Part shown: piece by piece, positions 1 through 12,705 of the stretch
How positions within the stretch are numbered: the stretch's first letter is position 1
How the letters are laid out: the number at the start of each line of letters is the position of its first letter
NCBI GenBank assembly: GCA_036877525.1
Contig: JAZGTH010000072.1
Coordinates: 5,174,001-5,238,000, forward strand
Origin: Chromobotia macracanthus
Taxonomy: Eukaryota; Chordata; Actinopteri; Cypriniformes; Botiidae
Length of the DNA: 64,000 nt
Direction of reading: 5' to 3'
Made by a program: the position numbers and the translations under genes
The notes under the pieces: generated by a model
What the model saw: only the letters and a program-made list of their open reading frames with translations
Database searches by the model: none
Told to the model about the DNA's origin: nothing

Positions 1-78
1 ATGAGGGTGATTAATCAATACCAGAGTAATAATGTTTTGGTGAACTACTCCTTTAAATGACAGAAAATCACTCCTTAC

Positions 79-3000
79 TCAAGTAATCGGGCACATTTTT
101 GAGGTGAGGTTTGATAACAGCAGGATGAAGATCTCTGTCGTGTCGTAATAACTGGAGATCTCTGGGATTGTCTTCGAAGTACGTCTGCAACAACAAATCA
201 GTTACTACAGTCATTCAATTGCAGAGATAAGCTTCATTCTGATTGGACAGAGCAGTTCGCACCTTCAGTTTCTCTGAGTTGAGCAGTTCCTGTTTGATCT
301 CCTTCAGTCTGGCCTCTTTCACTGCCTGCTTTGTCACCGATCTCATGGCGTCCTGCACATCAGACACACAAGAGTCTCTTTACATCAGATCAACAAACAT
401 AAACTGATGTTCTAGCTCAGACACAATCTGATGACACAGTCGTACCCGACATCTGTATCTGAATGCCTCGATTTCCTCCATTTTGAACTTGTATGGCTTC
501 AGAACACAATCTGTGCTGTCTGTAAATACAGAAGAGTGGGGTCAAAGGTCACACATGGATGTATAAATGATCAACAAATGACTTTTAAAGCTAACTGAGG
601 GATATTGTCTATCAAGATGTGTAATGCATATACATTCATATTTGAATGTTTACAAGCTAGTGATTTTTTTGGTTGCAAGTTTACTGTTAACGAATGTAAA
701 ACAAATTCAGAATCGGTTCTGAGTTTTACCTCCGGTCAGCGCTTTTTCCACCTCAGTAAGTTGAGGAAGTTCAGTGTGAGATATGAGGGACAGGGCTGTG
801 CCGGGTTTATCTGCACGAGCCGTTCTGAGGAAAACCCGGGAATATTTAGTTTTAAATTTGACTCAACAGTTTGTAAACTGATCTATAATCATTTCAGTAA
901 TCATTTTAATTTCTGCTCACCTGCCAACGCGGTGGATGTAGGACTCGACTGAAGTCGGGAAATCAAAGTTAATGACACTCGACACATTATGGAAGTCAAT
1001 CCCTCTGGAAACACCGTATTCCTTGTCTTTGCCTCTGCAGGAAACATGTTATGCTTTTAACACAACACACTATTCTCTCTTGAGATAAATAAAGCAAAGA
1101 GCTTTCACATTAGGATATTATATTCTTTAGTTGCTAGGAAACCGTACTTTCCACTTTTTCCTGCTTTCTTTTTCTTTCCTTTCCCTTGGAATGTCTTGGA
1201 ACTTCCAGCTGGATCTTCTAACTGTTGTTCATCTGTGGCAATGATGTAATCGTAGAAGCCCTGATTAAACTGAGAGATGATGTGACACCTACAATAACAA
1301 GAACAAAGTTCATCATTCACTCAGAAAGGCTGTTTGAGAGGCGGACAAAACTACATTTTGATGACGCATTACGATATTACGTATTATGATTAAGCTGCGG
1401 TGTATATTTCCTGCTTGTATGAGTGGCTCGATACAAAAACTTTGCATCAACCAACAGCATATGTTTGTGTGAACAACTGAAACCAGTTTGTTACTACATT
1501 TTCAGTTCTGTTTAATTTTCATTTAAAGTCTTCAACAGCTTGTTTCTCACCTCGAGTGAACGGGCAGCTCAGAGTTCAGAACACAAGCCGGAATACTGAA
1601 CTGCTCCAGAAAGAGCTTGAGGCGATAACATCGGTCCACAGTGCTGACAAATATGAGCGTCTTTCCTTGCACCAGGCCGAGCTTCAGAAGCGTGTAGATG
1701 AGCAGAAACTTGTCCTCCTCCTCACACTTCACGCTGTACTGCTGCAGCTGAGAAGAGTCCGGCAGCTGTGAACCTTGGAGCTTCAGTGTTACCTGCAGCA
1801 GATGACCACCATCAGACCCTCAGATCCAGCAAAAATATTTGAACTCTGCCTGCTATTCTGGTTTCTTCACTTACAGGATTGTGGAGGACGAGATCTTTCA
1901 GAGCTTGAACGTCTTCATTGAGTGTGGCAGACATGAGGAAAGCCTGGTAGATCTTGGGTAGATGACTAAGAAGAAGAAACAAGTATAATTGTAGATTGTG
2001 GAGGCATCTGCACACATTTAAATCATGTCAGATATGCATGTAACTGCTTCACAGACAAAATATTAAGTGTCCAACCAAGCTTTTCTCTGGACTAACTTCA
2101 CTTTCTCAGCCATGTTTGAAATGACATTTAAGCAGCTTGCGTGAGTTTTAGTGGATGTATGAAGTCAGTTTCCGTCTCGTACCACAGCAGGCTTTTCACG
2201 TCATCCTCAAACCCAAATGAGAAAAGCAGATCAGCTTCATCGATCACCAGCATCTCCAATGAAGACTGCAGCACCAGGTTCTGAGCATTAATATGGGCCT
2301 GAACCCGGGACGGAGTGCCCACCACAATGTCCGGTTTCTCCATTAAAATGGGCCTGCAGAAGATTAAGAAAAGGCTGGTTAAGCAGACTGACATTAATGA
2401 TAGTTCTGTATAATTTTGCATTGACAGCAGAGAATCATTATGCGTGAAGAACATGTGATAAACGAGAGCCAAAAGTTTCATAGATCTGCTCACTTCTGTG
2501 CTGATAGATCCGCCTTCCCAGAGATGTCTGCGACTCTGACATCTCTGCTGCAGTACGCAGTGAGCTGTCGGATCATGGTCTGGACCTGCTGACCGAGCTC
2601 TTTGGTCGGGACCAGGACCAGAGCTCTGACGGCCTGCTCACGTACTGTCTGTCACAGCAAAAAAACAAAATACACAACAGTCACACAAATTAAGATTATG
2701 CATTTCTTCAGTCCCTTTGCATAAACAACAGTCTTGTGTCACCTGTTTGGACGTGAGGATGCGCTGGATCAGTGGAACTGCATAAGCTGCTGTTTTTCCA
2801 GAACCGGTCCGAGCCCGGGCCAGCAGGTCTTTCCCCTCCAGTGCCAGTGGAATGGCTTTCTCCTGAATGAGGGTGGGCTGAGCCCAGCCCAAATCTGCCA
2901 GAGCCTGAGATAAACACACCCCAACAACCTCAGCATTACAACTGATTAATGAACTAATGTGAACCATTTCATTTGTACTAACAAAGATTAATACATGCTG

Positions 3001-3362
3001 TAAAACATATCGCACAGGCTATAACGAATGGCACCTGATTGTAAAATGTTGCTACATGATGTATTTCTGTTCTGTAGCTGGTGACACACTGGGCTGAACA
3101 TTTTGTTTTTTACAAACACCCCAAGAAAATAAAAAGACGAAAATAAATAACCGATACACACAGCCGAGATGTGAACACAACTTGTGTTCAACAAATGACA
3201 GCCCTGATATCACAAAAGCACGGACAGACCTCTGGTACAACACTGTCACATATGAAATGAGAGCTATTATTTTATGTTTTATTATTTTATGTTTTATTAT
3301 TGTACCTTTAACAGCCGATCATCTAAACCCATCTCATGAAAGTCCAGCCGGAGCTCCTCCAT
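79..3362 (-). CDS. ddx56: DDX56, nucleolar DEAD-box RNA helicase (3' end outside window)
   Basis: ATP-dependent RNA helicase; the family acts in the nucleolus in assembly of pre-60S ribosomes. Twelve coding exons are visible on the minus strand: 3306-3362, 2743-2904, 2494-2648, 2183-2353, 1875-1965, 1551-1792, 1148-1288, 921-1034, 730-824, 446-519, 263-352 and 79-184. All junctions are phase-consistent and give about 499 of roughly 550 residues; the last exon leaves through a GTAAGG donor towards position 1, so the basic C-terminal tail is missing. Start ATG is at 3362 (MEELRLDF). Visible motifs: Q motif region 26-36 (GWAQPTLIQEK), motif I ARTGSGKT 50-57, PTKEL (Ia), DEAD 163-166, SAT 194-196, and motif VI HRVGRTAR 374-381. 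A Lys/Gly-rich insert (about 310-340) sits before the YGVSRGID segment, where human DDX56 also has an insert. Every helicase motif is intact. It lies head-to-head with ccar2. Confidence 0.95.
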
Positions 3363-3720
3363 TTTCGCACGTGTGTTCGCACGGCCGGACAGTGAAGTGG
3401 CGAGTGAAGTGACCCGGCGCCGCAGCGCCGCCCGCCGCACTGGAGGAGAACTGCAGGTCAAATCAAATCACGCCACGGTCCTTCCCATCATTCCGTCGAC
3501 AAACCATAACACACGATTTAATATTTCATATAGCGATTTATCGCACGTTTGCGCATTTTGTTCGTTCTCTGACGTCGTTTCCTAAACGCACACGCAGTTT
3601 GACCGTTTCACCTGCAGTTGCGGCATCTGACCGCGGGCGTCGCTGTTGTACCGAACGCCCATTTGATGCGCTGACACAAGACAAACAAAAGCATCAACGT
3701 GGAGGAAAACAAAATACGCA
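3363..3720. promoter_or_regulatory. Putative bidirectional promoter of ddx56 and ccar2, with ccar2 5'UTR exon 1
   Basis: The interval between the ddx56 ATG (3362, minus) and a strong donor GTAAGT at 3721 (plus) is rich in CpG, especially around 3366-3440, unlike the AT-rich surroundings. It has a CACGTG E-box at 3368-3373 and a CRE-like TGACGTC at 3570-3576. The stretch ending at 3720 has no useful ATG-initiated frame and probably forms the non-coding first exon of ccar2. There is no clear TATA box, as expected of a housekeeping CpG promoter. Promoter identity is inferred from position and composition only. Confidence 0.55.
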
Positions 3721-3910
3721 GTAAGTCTCTCATTTAAAAGCCCAGCACGTCATTTACCATCTCTGATAATAAATCAAAGCCGAATAAAGATCCGTGAATG
3801 ACGGGAAGCTGTCATTTGCGCCGTGCACGGGCGTTAAGAAGCGCATTTCCGACATGCTACTGTTGAGCGCATTATGCAGCGCCAGACAGACATCTGCACT
3901 CAGTGATAAG

Positions 3911-3964
3911 TCTGTTTCTTTTGTTTTCTTTTGTTTTCTTTTGTTTTCTTTTGTTTTCTTTTGG
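3911..3964 (+). repeat. 10-bp tandem repeat, TTTGTTTTCT unit
   Basis: About five head-to-tail copies of a pyrimidine-rich 10-bp unit lie in the presumed first intron of ccar2, shortly before the short exon that may carry the start codon. The tract makes the frame appear open (a run of Phe, Leu and Ser codons) but is not coding. Confidence 0.85.
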
Positions 3965-4022
3965 CCTGTACTTGCGCTCAAACTACTTTTGTGTGCATGT
4001 AAAGGGGAAGAGAAAATCTGAC

Positions 4023-7000
4023 ATGGAGACTCAGGTATTTTGTGTTGTTGTGCTCAATAGAAACATACATTGCGTCTGTGTTATGGTTTGTGTTACTGTG
4101 TAAACGCTGCGTGGTCTGGTCTGGTCTGGTCTGGTTCAGATGCGGCAGCGGGTCTTTACCGGGGTGGTCACGCAGATGCAGGATCATCATGGGGTTGTGG
4201 ACCAGGACGTTCACTTTCCAGTGAGGTTTGTGATTGTTTGTGATGTTCCAGCACACGGTGGATGTGATGATGTGATGATGTGATGATGTGATGGTCAGTG
4301 TGTGTGTGTCCTGCAGTGTCGTGGTGGGCCGTGTGCCGGTGGTGGGTGAGAAGGTTCTGGTGAAAGCAGTTCAGGACCCGCTGAAGTCCATCAACTGGAC
4401 GGCTCAGAGGGTCCAGACTCTGAACGGACAGGTAGACAGAAGAGAGAAGATTTTCTTCTGACATTTCTACACAGCGTTATATTAGAAGCTTTTTGAAAGC
4501 TGTTGTTATTGTGGGGTTTTTTTTGCAGGCACTTTGCTGTTTCTTTTCAGCTGAGGTCAACAAGACCTTTTATTTTTATCTGTCATTTAGTGACACTTTT
4601 CACCTTTCAGTCCCGCCCACTATTTTAATATTAATATCCTGTTTAACTCAGAAGTCACTTTAGGAACCTAAAATGGGTTGTGAACAGCATTCAATAAAAT
4701 AGTATCTAATTTGCATATTGTTTTTATATGCATATGTTATGCATGTATCAAGCTTATATATTATGCATATAAATATATGATTGGATATTTAAACCCTTTT
4801 AAACTCTGTTTTTGTCTTTGTGCAGCCGTTTAAATCGCCTCCTCCACTGTTACCGTCCATGTCCACGAATCTGAAACCTGGAATTTTAGGAAGTAAACCA
4901 CAACCACTGCTGAAATCTCCCAAAATCCCTCCACTGATTCCCAGCATGCAGCCCAATCCTGGTGGGTGACTGACCTTCTGTTAATAACACTGATGCAGGA
5001 TCTGATTGCGAGTCTGTTCTGATTGTATCACGCTGTCTGACATATCGTGTCTCAGGTGGTATGATCCAGATGTCTCATCACCAGCAGATGTCCTGGAATG
5101 GTCCATTTGAAGGTTGGGGCGGGGGGAGAAAGAGACATTCTGAGGTCATGGGTGGACGCAGAGGAGGCCGCTGGTAAGTTAGAGTGCTATAATAGTATGC
5201 AGTATGCAAAAACAAACATTTTAAGCCATAGTGTGCTGCTGTGTTGTCACGTGACCTCATTGTGTGCATATGAATTCAGTGTCATCATGTGTCACATTGT
5301 CAATTTCTCACACTGGAAGGTTAAGCGCATTGCATTGTGGGATACAGTATGCCACACGGTGTGCTATGTACTCTGGGTTTGTTTATGCATACATAACATT
5401 AGCATACTCCACACAGTCCTGTATACTTCATTCCTCTTTTTGAAACATCTGTTAATCTGTCCATTTTAGTTTCTGTTTCAGTTATATTTGGTTGGCACCT
5501 CATTCTGTGTTTTTTTCTTTGTGGCTGCTCTTAAAATGTTTTTTCTGTCTGGTGTTGTGACTCAGGGAGGACAGCAGCGGGGGTCCGTGGGGAGGAGACC
5601 CCATGCACCAGAAGAGGAAAAGATGGAGGGCCGTCTCTGAGGAGGAAGTGCCCAAGAAAAGCAGCTTCAGGAGCGCACAGAACAGCAGCCCTCTCTTCTC
5701 CTGCTTCCCCAGAGACACGTAAGTCAGCTCAATTAAAACCAAAGTTTACGCTTAACTCTGTCCCATGAGGTTTTTCTGAAACTCAAAGAAGATTATTAGC
5801 AGAATAATGAGCAGAGTTTCAATTGTTTGGTGAACTGTCTCTTTAAGATCACCTCTTGATTGTTTTCAGCCAATCGTGTGATTCTCTGGAGCTGCGGAGG
5901 AGGTACCCACACGTGCAGGTGCCCTCGAACCTCTTCCACCTTCAGCTGTCCTGGGTGGAAAGTTTCCCGCCCAGCCAACCCCTGCGTCTGGGGGGTCCGT
6001 GTGTGTTCCATGTGGGCTCATGTCAGCCTGAGACCGAAGCATCTGTCTGTGAGCCCACTGATTCCACCTTCTCTGTTCGGGTATGAATGAAAGGACACAC
6101 CTCCTGACCCTCATGATGTATAGATGGTCTTGACTGTGATGTTACTGTGTGATGTTTCTTCAGTGATGTTACTGTGTCTCACTGCAGGTTCTGTTACTGT
6201 CAATGCCTTGTCTGGAGGACTTTTATTCTCTGTGTTGTAACCTTTCAAAGGACGGACAGACACAGAAAGAGATTGTTCACCCCACCACGCTGCTCAAGGT
6301 ACGAATGTTTAGATCTCATGTCTGTTTAAAACTGTTGTCTTTCCTTAGAACTAAGAATGTGAAATTGATGCTGTTATTCTCAGGTCTTAATCATGTACGT
6401 TAAAAAACTTTTAACCTTTTAAACAATGCCATGTGGGTGGGGAGAAATAATATTAACCAGTAGAGTCTCAGCCCACGTTTCATGAGCCTATCAAACGGAG
6501 GTGGATAAAATCAGGTCCAGTTTTCCACAAAAAAATTCCTCTTCACTCGGAAATACGATTTGTGGTGGAATTAAAATGTGTTCTGTGGTGAGTTCATCCT
6601 GTCTGTGTCCTGCAGTTCCTGTTGATTGACAGCGCAGGTGAACTTCAGCTTCCAGGAGGCTTGTGGTCACCCACACTGGACGGATCAAATGCAGCAAAGG
6701 ACAGCTTGACTCTGATCAACACTGCAGTGCGCTGTGTTAAAGATCAGACTGCACTGGACCTCTCAGCCTGCACACAGTGGTCTGTCTGTCCCGTAAACGT
6801 TACATTTACATTCACTGGTTGTGTCTAGGGTACAACAGCCCTAGCTGTATCTCTTACCTGTTTATTTACTGTACTTTACTGTACTACTGTACTGTACAGG
6901 TTGTAGTTTTCATTTAGAGTTTGGTGTAGATTTATAATATTGGCCGTTCAGCTGTCTGTTATGTGTGAAGGCACCGGATGGCTGAGTTTAGATACCTGTC

Positions 7001-9680
7001 TGAGGGGTCAGTGGAGACAGTGGTGGTCTTCATGCCAGATGTATGGAATCTAATGCCAACAGAGAAAGAGTGGACAGAGTTACAACAACAGCAGCAGGTG
7101 CACAACACACCCGTCAAATCCAGCAATTCTGATATATCGCATTAAATCAATCTTCCAGCTCATCGGTTGTCATTTCCTGTTAAACAGGATGAGAACTCGT
7201 CACTTCCTGAGGTTCCATCTCTGGTTTTTAATCCTGCGGCTGGACTGAATCTGTCTGTCGTCTGTCTGTTATCATTACTGGAGCCCCAGACGTCTCAGAC
7301 GAGAGACAGCTGTGAGGTGTGTGAGAGACATTTGCACTCTGCTGTGTGTTTATTTAGATACATTAACGTTACCAACAGGGCTTTTAAAGTCTTGTTTATC
7401 CTTCAAGCTTAATTGTGCGTGATTGTACAAAATCCGAGAGCAATTATCATTTTCTGCTGAATATTAATCACAGTACGTAAGTTAAACGTGTATGTGTTTC
7501 ATGTTGATCTTAAAGGCAGAACCTGTGACAGTCTCTATGCTGTGATGATGTTGTGTTATCTGCTGTCAGGTGAGCTTGATGGCAGAGATGTTCAGCGAGA
7601 TGCTGCAGAGAGATTTTGGACTTCAGCTGTATCAATGTCTCCGCAGTCTGCCGCATGGTCCTAGTGCCCCTCCGACCTGTGAGAAAGAAGACAACAACAC
7701 GTCTGCGGTACACACACACCTTTCATATCAATGTACAAACCGTTTTACATATGACATGAGCCATATGTTACTCTACATTTACTGTACATCACACTCTTTT
7801 GTGTCAAAGAGCATGAAAAATCTTGCTTTCCATCATATGATGGGTTTAATATACAGTCTCACACTGTGTGTCTCTCTGCAGGGAGAGCAGCCAAAAAAAT
7901 CAGACAAACAGCAGCCAAAAAAGAAAGGAGCGACAGACTCAAAGCGGAGAAGAGTGAGAGAGACAGATGAGCAGAGAGACACTGATGAGATCTCACAGAA
8001 GAACGAGAGCGAGCCAGACGAGAAAACATCAGAGCTTTCAAAAGAAAGTAAAACCCAACTGGCAGAGGACGCTCAGACCAGCTGTGCCTCAGACAAACAA
8101 ACTTCTAAAGACAACGTGAGAATTAACTACGTATAATGTGTTTGTGTGAGTCTCGTTTGGTGTTTTATCTCTCTCTCACGTTCTCTCTCTGGTTTCAGGA
8201 GCATCCTCTGGGCTGGACAGCAGAACTTCCTCGTTCAGTTCTTCTTTCCTGGACGTTTTTTGACCGTCAACTGACAGGAACTGTCAGAGAGCAAGATCTG
8301 CTCAACATCCTGCTGTCTCTGGGGCTGTATCTCAGTCCAGCTCAGGTCTGATAAATTGTGAAGATGCTTCTACAAATTCTGAATCACAGTTATGTTTGAA
8401 ATACATACTAACTAACTACATTTGTTATTTTTACAGTATATGTCACACGTATTCTATGCATATGCAAAATGATTTCTCACTGTTTCTTTCTGTCTTCAGG
8501 CTCAGGATCTGGTGAGGAAGACTTCGGTTAGAGAAGTTTGTGTCTACAGAAATCTTTGCAGACGTTGGACAGACACAGATGATGCGGACCACAGCATCAG
8601 TGTTGAGGGTGTGTGTGCTCAGAATACCCACTTGGCATGTACACACGTGCCCGTGTGCAGCATTATATAGATATCACTCTGTGTTTCTCTCTCAGGAAAT
8701 AAAGCGATGCTGCCTGCTCCGCCCTGCAGGGAGAGAAGCTCCGCCCGCCGCTCCTCAGCCAATAGTAACGCAGATCTGGTTCACTACAGAGGAAATGTCA
8801 TTAACATAGCAAATCTGCTGCAGTCCTTGGAGAGCAGCAGAACAGCCCAACATGAGCTAAAGAAGCAGATCGCCACACTGCAAGCCAGACTGGGTGGGTC
8901 AGAGTCAAAAAACACACACACTGTCCTCTTTCTTCTGAATAGAAATACGTCTGCTTTCCAATTTGTGCTTCATCTAAGCACTAATAGTATGTTCTTCGCT
9001 GGTGTACACACTTTGAGCATGTAGTAAGTACACCAGTATTGAGACAAATACCACGTTGCACACTTTGAAAATCCAGTTGACAGTATCCTTACATACTATA
9101 TACTTAGTGACCTGTGTTTGCTAAAATGATATTATGGATTCACACTTGCCATCATTGATCAGATGTGAATTTTGAAGTCTGTTTTCTAAAGTGTGGCGTA
9201 TGTGTTTCTGTCTGTGTGTATCTGTGTGTCTGTTTGTTTATTTGTGTTTGTGTGTGGTTGTTTGTGCATCTTTGTATGTACGTGTGTGTGTGCGCGCCTG
9301 TGTTTACGTGTATATGTGCTTGTTTGTGTGTGTTTCTGTGTTTGATTGTGTGTGTGTGTGCGTGTGTGAGATTTAGAAGCGGCAGAGGTGAAGCAGTCCT
9401 CTGATCATCAGGATCAAGTCCAGCAGGAAGAACTGAAGAGGAGTTTAGAGAAAGCTGAGATGCTCAACAAAACATATGAGAAGACATTGAGAGAAAACAG
9501 CAGTCAGATGATCTCTGTCATAGAGAAGATGCAGAAGATGGTTGAACAGGTGAAGTTCTTCAGTGTTTCTCTGTTTTATACGATTCTAGACAATATGTTT
9601 GATTTTGTGTTTTACTGTGTTTAACTGTTTAGACAACAGCCCTCACAAACACACAGGAAATGAAGAACAAGAAGATTTAA
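4023..9680 (+). CDS. ccar2: CCAR2 (DBC1), cell cycle and apoptosis regulator 2
   Basis: Nuclear regulator; human CCAR2 inhibits SIRT1 and HDAC3 and belongs to the DBIRD complex linking transcription and splicing. Exons: 4023-4034 (possible METQ start), 4140-4225, 4317-4431, 4826-4961, 5056-5173, 5566-5718, 5870-6080, 6188-6298, 6616-6779, 6971-7097, 7188-7316, 7570-7707, 7882-8115, 8199-8345, 8500-8608, 8696-8893, 9377-9549 and 9633-9680 (TAA). They give about 802 aa against 923 in human. Order: S1-like domain (QRVFTGVVTQ, about 7-70), a Lys/Arg-rich stretch near 175, the LAIM-type segment (CDSLELRRRYPHVQVPS), an inactive Nudix-like region (LPGGLWSPTLDG), a charged insert (exon 7882-8115), a degenerate EF-hand-like segment (FFDRQLTGTVREQD) and a C-terminal coiled coil. 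The N-terminus is about 50 residues shorter than human. ATG 4140 is an alternative start, since an in-frame open stretch precedes 4023. Confidence 0.9.
4258..4295 (+). repeat. GATGTGAT short tandem repeat in ccar2 intron
   Basis: Four or so head-to-tail copies of an 8-bp GATGTGAT-type unit within the short intron 4226-4316, just before the pyrimidine-poor acceptor of the next exon. Simple repeat without coding potential. Confidence 0.7.
9190..9370 (+). repeat. Degenerate GT-rich microsatellite in ccar2 intron
   Basis: A roughly 180-bp stretch of TGTGTKTG-type sequence runs up to the acceptor (ATTTAG at 9376) of ccar2 exon 9377-9549. It creates artificial Cys/Val-rich open frames that are not genes. 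Confidence 0.85.
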
Positions 9681-9727
9681 GGAAGATAAATTGCAATGAG
9701 TGTTTGGACCAATGAGAAGACCTGCGA

Positions 9728-9733
9728 AATAAA
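9728..9733 (+). terminator. Polyadenylation signal of ccar2
   Basis: AATAAA lies 47 nt after the ccar2 stop codon and is followed by T/G-rich sequence (TGTTTTGTTGTTTATTTG). It is the first canonical hexamer after the gene and would make a very short 3'UTR. Confidence 0.6.
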
Positions 9734-11340
9734 TGAAATTTTAGTGCGCCTGTTTTGTTGTTTATTTGCTTGAGAAAAAACAGGTTCTCATTTTTAATTA
9801 AAAGTAATTGTTTTCACGTGCCTAGATATGCAAATTAGGTCCGACGTTTCATCATGATATTTGTGAACATTTGAAAAGGTCTTATTTTTTAAAAACAAAA
9901 TGCTTTGTGTATTTGAGAATGCATATGCATTCTGGTTGGTGATTTTTATCTAAAAGGTGGATTTGTGCTTTATTTATTTAGTTGTATTTAATTGAATTGT
10001 ATGTTTTTGTTTGGTTAATACGGCAGCTATCGGTGTATGATCTTCCACAGAACTGACAATCTCAGCGCTGTCTCTGATTCACAGTTATTCTGCAGTTATG
10101 TCCCTTTCAGATTGAGTTCTGGCTCTGAATGATCTTTTTAACGGTGGCAACTGTCCGTGTAGCTTGACAGGAAAGCTTGTCCTCTTTATAGATTTGTTGT
10201 TTTAAGAGTGAAAAACAGTTAAAGAGGAAAAAAATCTTTGCATGACGAGTTGGATTGGCTTCTATTTTTATTACAAATGTATTCTTGTGTTTACTGTTAG
10301 AAACCTTCCACATCCATAATCAATCTTCAGTGTTTGTATAGTCTAGTATTTAGTCTAGACTAAAGATAGTCATGGTTTAATTATTCAGGATATGTATTGC
10401 CCTCCTGATATTAAAAAAGTAAAACTCAATCAAGAAATTTTAAACTGAAGTCTGAAACTGTTAAATTTGTGAAAAGTAAGATGTTTATCTTGTTTTAGAT
10501 CTAATTGGCAAAACTATAAAATGCTTTTGTCTTTTCTCAGGGACTATCTTTTCTGAACTGTGTAGGATTTAATTGTCTTCCAAGATCTGAATAAACCTAA
10601 TAATTCAAGCGATAAATGAGTACAATTAACAACCCAGACTATATCCCGTGTTATTTAATTTTTTAAAATCCTGTTGAAATGTCACATTTTGTTAAGTGAC
10701 AAAGTACATGACCAATAAATCTCAAAACCTAATGTCTAAATATTCTATTTATCATTCTATTTATTATATTAGTCACGTTAATAAATACATTCCCAATAGA
10801 AATAAAATGCAGATTGTTATGCAGGCAGGTGTTATAAATATATATATATATATTTAATATATATAATCTTATATATATTAAATTATATAATCTTTAATAT
10901 TCATAAATCAAGCGTTCGCCAATCAAATTACCCAACGTCTGCCTTTTAGCCAATCAGGTAAGGCTTCTGAACCGACACATCGTAACGTGTTGAATATTCA
11001 TAAGATAAACGCGCAGTATGTAAGCGGATGTTTGTCGAGCTTCACCCACAGCAGCGACACACGACGTGTTGCGAGCTTCGTTGAGTTACGGCCATATAAA
11101 CAGCACCTGGGCTCAACACGACACGTTTCGACAGCGTTCACCGTCAGGAAGTTTCGCGGGTGTTTCCGCGTTACATTGTGTCGGTCTGATTGGCTGAACG
11201 ATACATTGTAACATTTGAAGTGTTTATTTCCTGCGTGACGTGCTGAGATCATGACATCACAGAGCCCGTGTGTGCCATCTGATGATCAGACTGAGTTTAT
11301 CAGCAGCAGAATCGGACATCTGACTGCTTCGTAATTCAAC
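9734..11340. other. Intergenic region ccar2-erap1 with erap1 promoter side
   Basis: No coding gene seen. The first kilobase is AT-rich, with an AT dinucleotide-rich patch around 10835-10905. The last 430 bp are richer in CpG and hold three CCAAT motifs: 10919-10923 and 10950-10954 on the plus strand, and 11189-11193 inverted. This is the expected position of the erap1 core promoter. No convincing interferon-stimulated response element was found by eye. Short open frames here (for example 10987-11211) have no recognisable similarity. Confidence 0.55.
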
Positions 11341-12634
11341 ATGCTCTTCAGAAGTTGCTATTTCAGTTGCTTCGCATTCGCCTTTTTGTTATCTGATCTT
11401 TTTGTTGGCAACCATGGAGAAACCTCAACACATGTCAACCTGGACACAAATGTGTCCTCCTTCCCCTGGAACAAGGTGAGACTGCCAGACACTGTGAAGC
11501 CCCAGCAGTATGACCTGCTGATCCACCCCAACCTGACCTCCCTGACCTTCACTGGAGCTCTTCAGATCCTCGTGGAGGTGGAGCAGGACACCAGAGCCAT
11601 CATTCTCCACAGCAAGAACCTCCAGATCACCAGAGCTTTGCTTTCACGCTCCAGAGCTCCTGTGGATCTTCAGGTTAGTGAGTTTAAACCGCACGAACAA
11701 ATAGCTCTCTTCTCCAACAACTTCACATTTTCAAGAGGAAGACACGTTGTGCGGCTGGAGTTTTCTGCAAACTTGTCTGACAGCTTTCATGGGTTTTACA
11801 AAAGCACATACACCACGAGCAGTGGGGAAGTCAGGTGAGACCATCTCATAAATCTGTTGTTTAACTAATAGCTTTGTGAAGTTAATTAACCAATAAAAAC
11901 TCTGTAGGATGTTGGCATCCACTCAGTTTGAGCCCACACATGCTCGTGCCGCCTTCCCGTGTTTTGATGAACCTGCGTTTAAAGCCAACTTCACCATCTG
12001 GGTTCGAAGAGAGCCAAGACACATTGCCATATCCAACATGCCCAAGGTATGAACCACTGCAGCATGTGTACAGAAAACCACAACATTCAATGCTGAAGAA
12101 ATCTCACCTCATTTATAATGAATAGAATCACATACAAATGTATTCCTATCTCAGTTGAGAACTGTAGATGTAGGTTATGGACTGCTAGAGGATCAGTTTG
12201 ACACGACTGTGAAGATGAGCACGTATCTGGTGGCCTTCATTGTCTGCGACTTCCAGTCCATCAGGAAGAAAAGCCAACATGGAGTCGAGGCGAGTTGATG
12301 AGATTCCATTAGCATTTTAAATACATTTCATATTGTCCTTGAGTTTGTAATTCTGTCATATCACTTTACCCAATGATAACCTGAATCCTCATGTAGATCT
12401 CAGTGTTTACTGTTCCTGAGAAGATCAGTCAAGCAGAATATGCTCTCAACACGGCCGTCACACTGCTGGACTTCTATGATGATTATTTTGACATCCCGTA
12501 TCCACTTCCCAAACATGGTGAGCATGACAATTCTGCCAGTTGTCATCTTCACTGCAGGCTTAAAATGTGAATTAATAAATGCCTGTTTTTTCTTTATTCA
12601 GACATTTAAAAAATCAGAAGTCATAATTGGTGAT

Positions 12635-12705
<71 letters not shown>

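Noticed and set aside
605..952. 115-residue plus-strand open frame
   Set aside because: Antisense shadow of ddx56 exons 730-824 and 921-1034, which match the helicase family on the minus strand.
9165..9404. Cys/Val-rich 79-residue open frame
   Set aside because: Created by a GT-rich microsatellite; the only real coding here is the ccar2 exon beginning at 9377.
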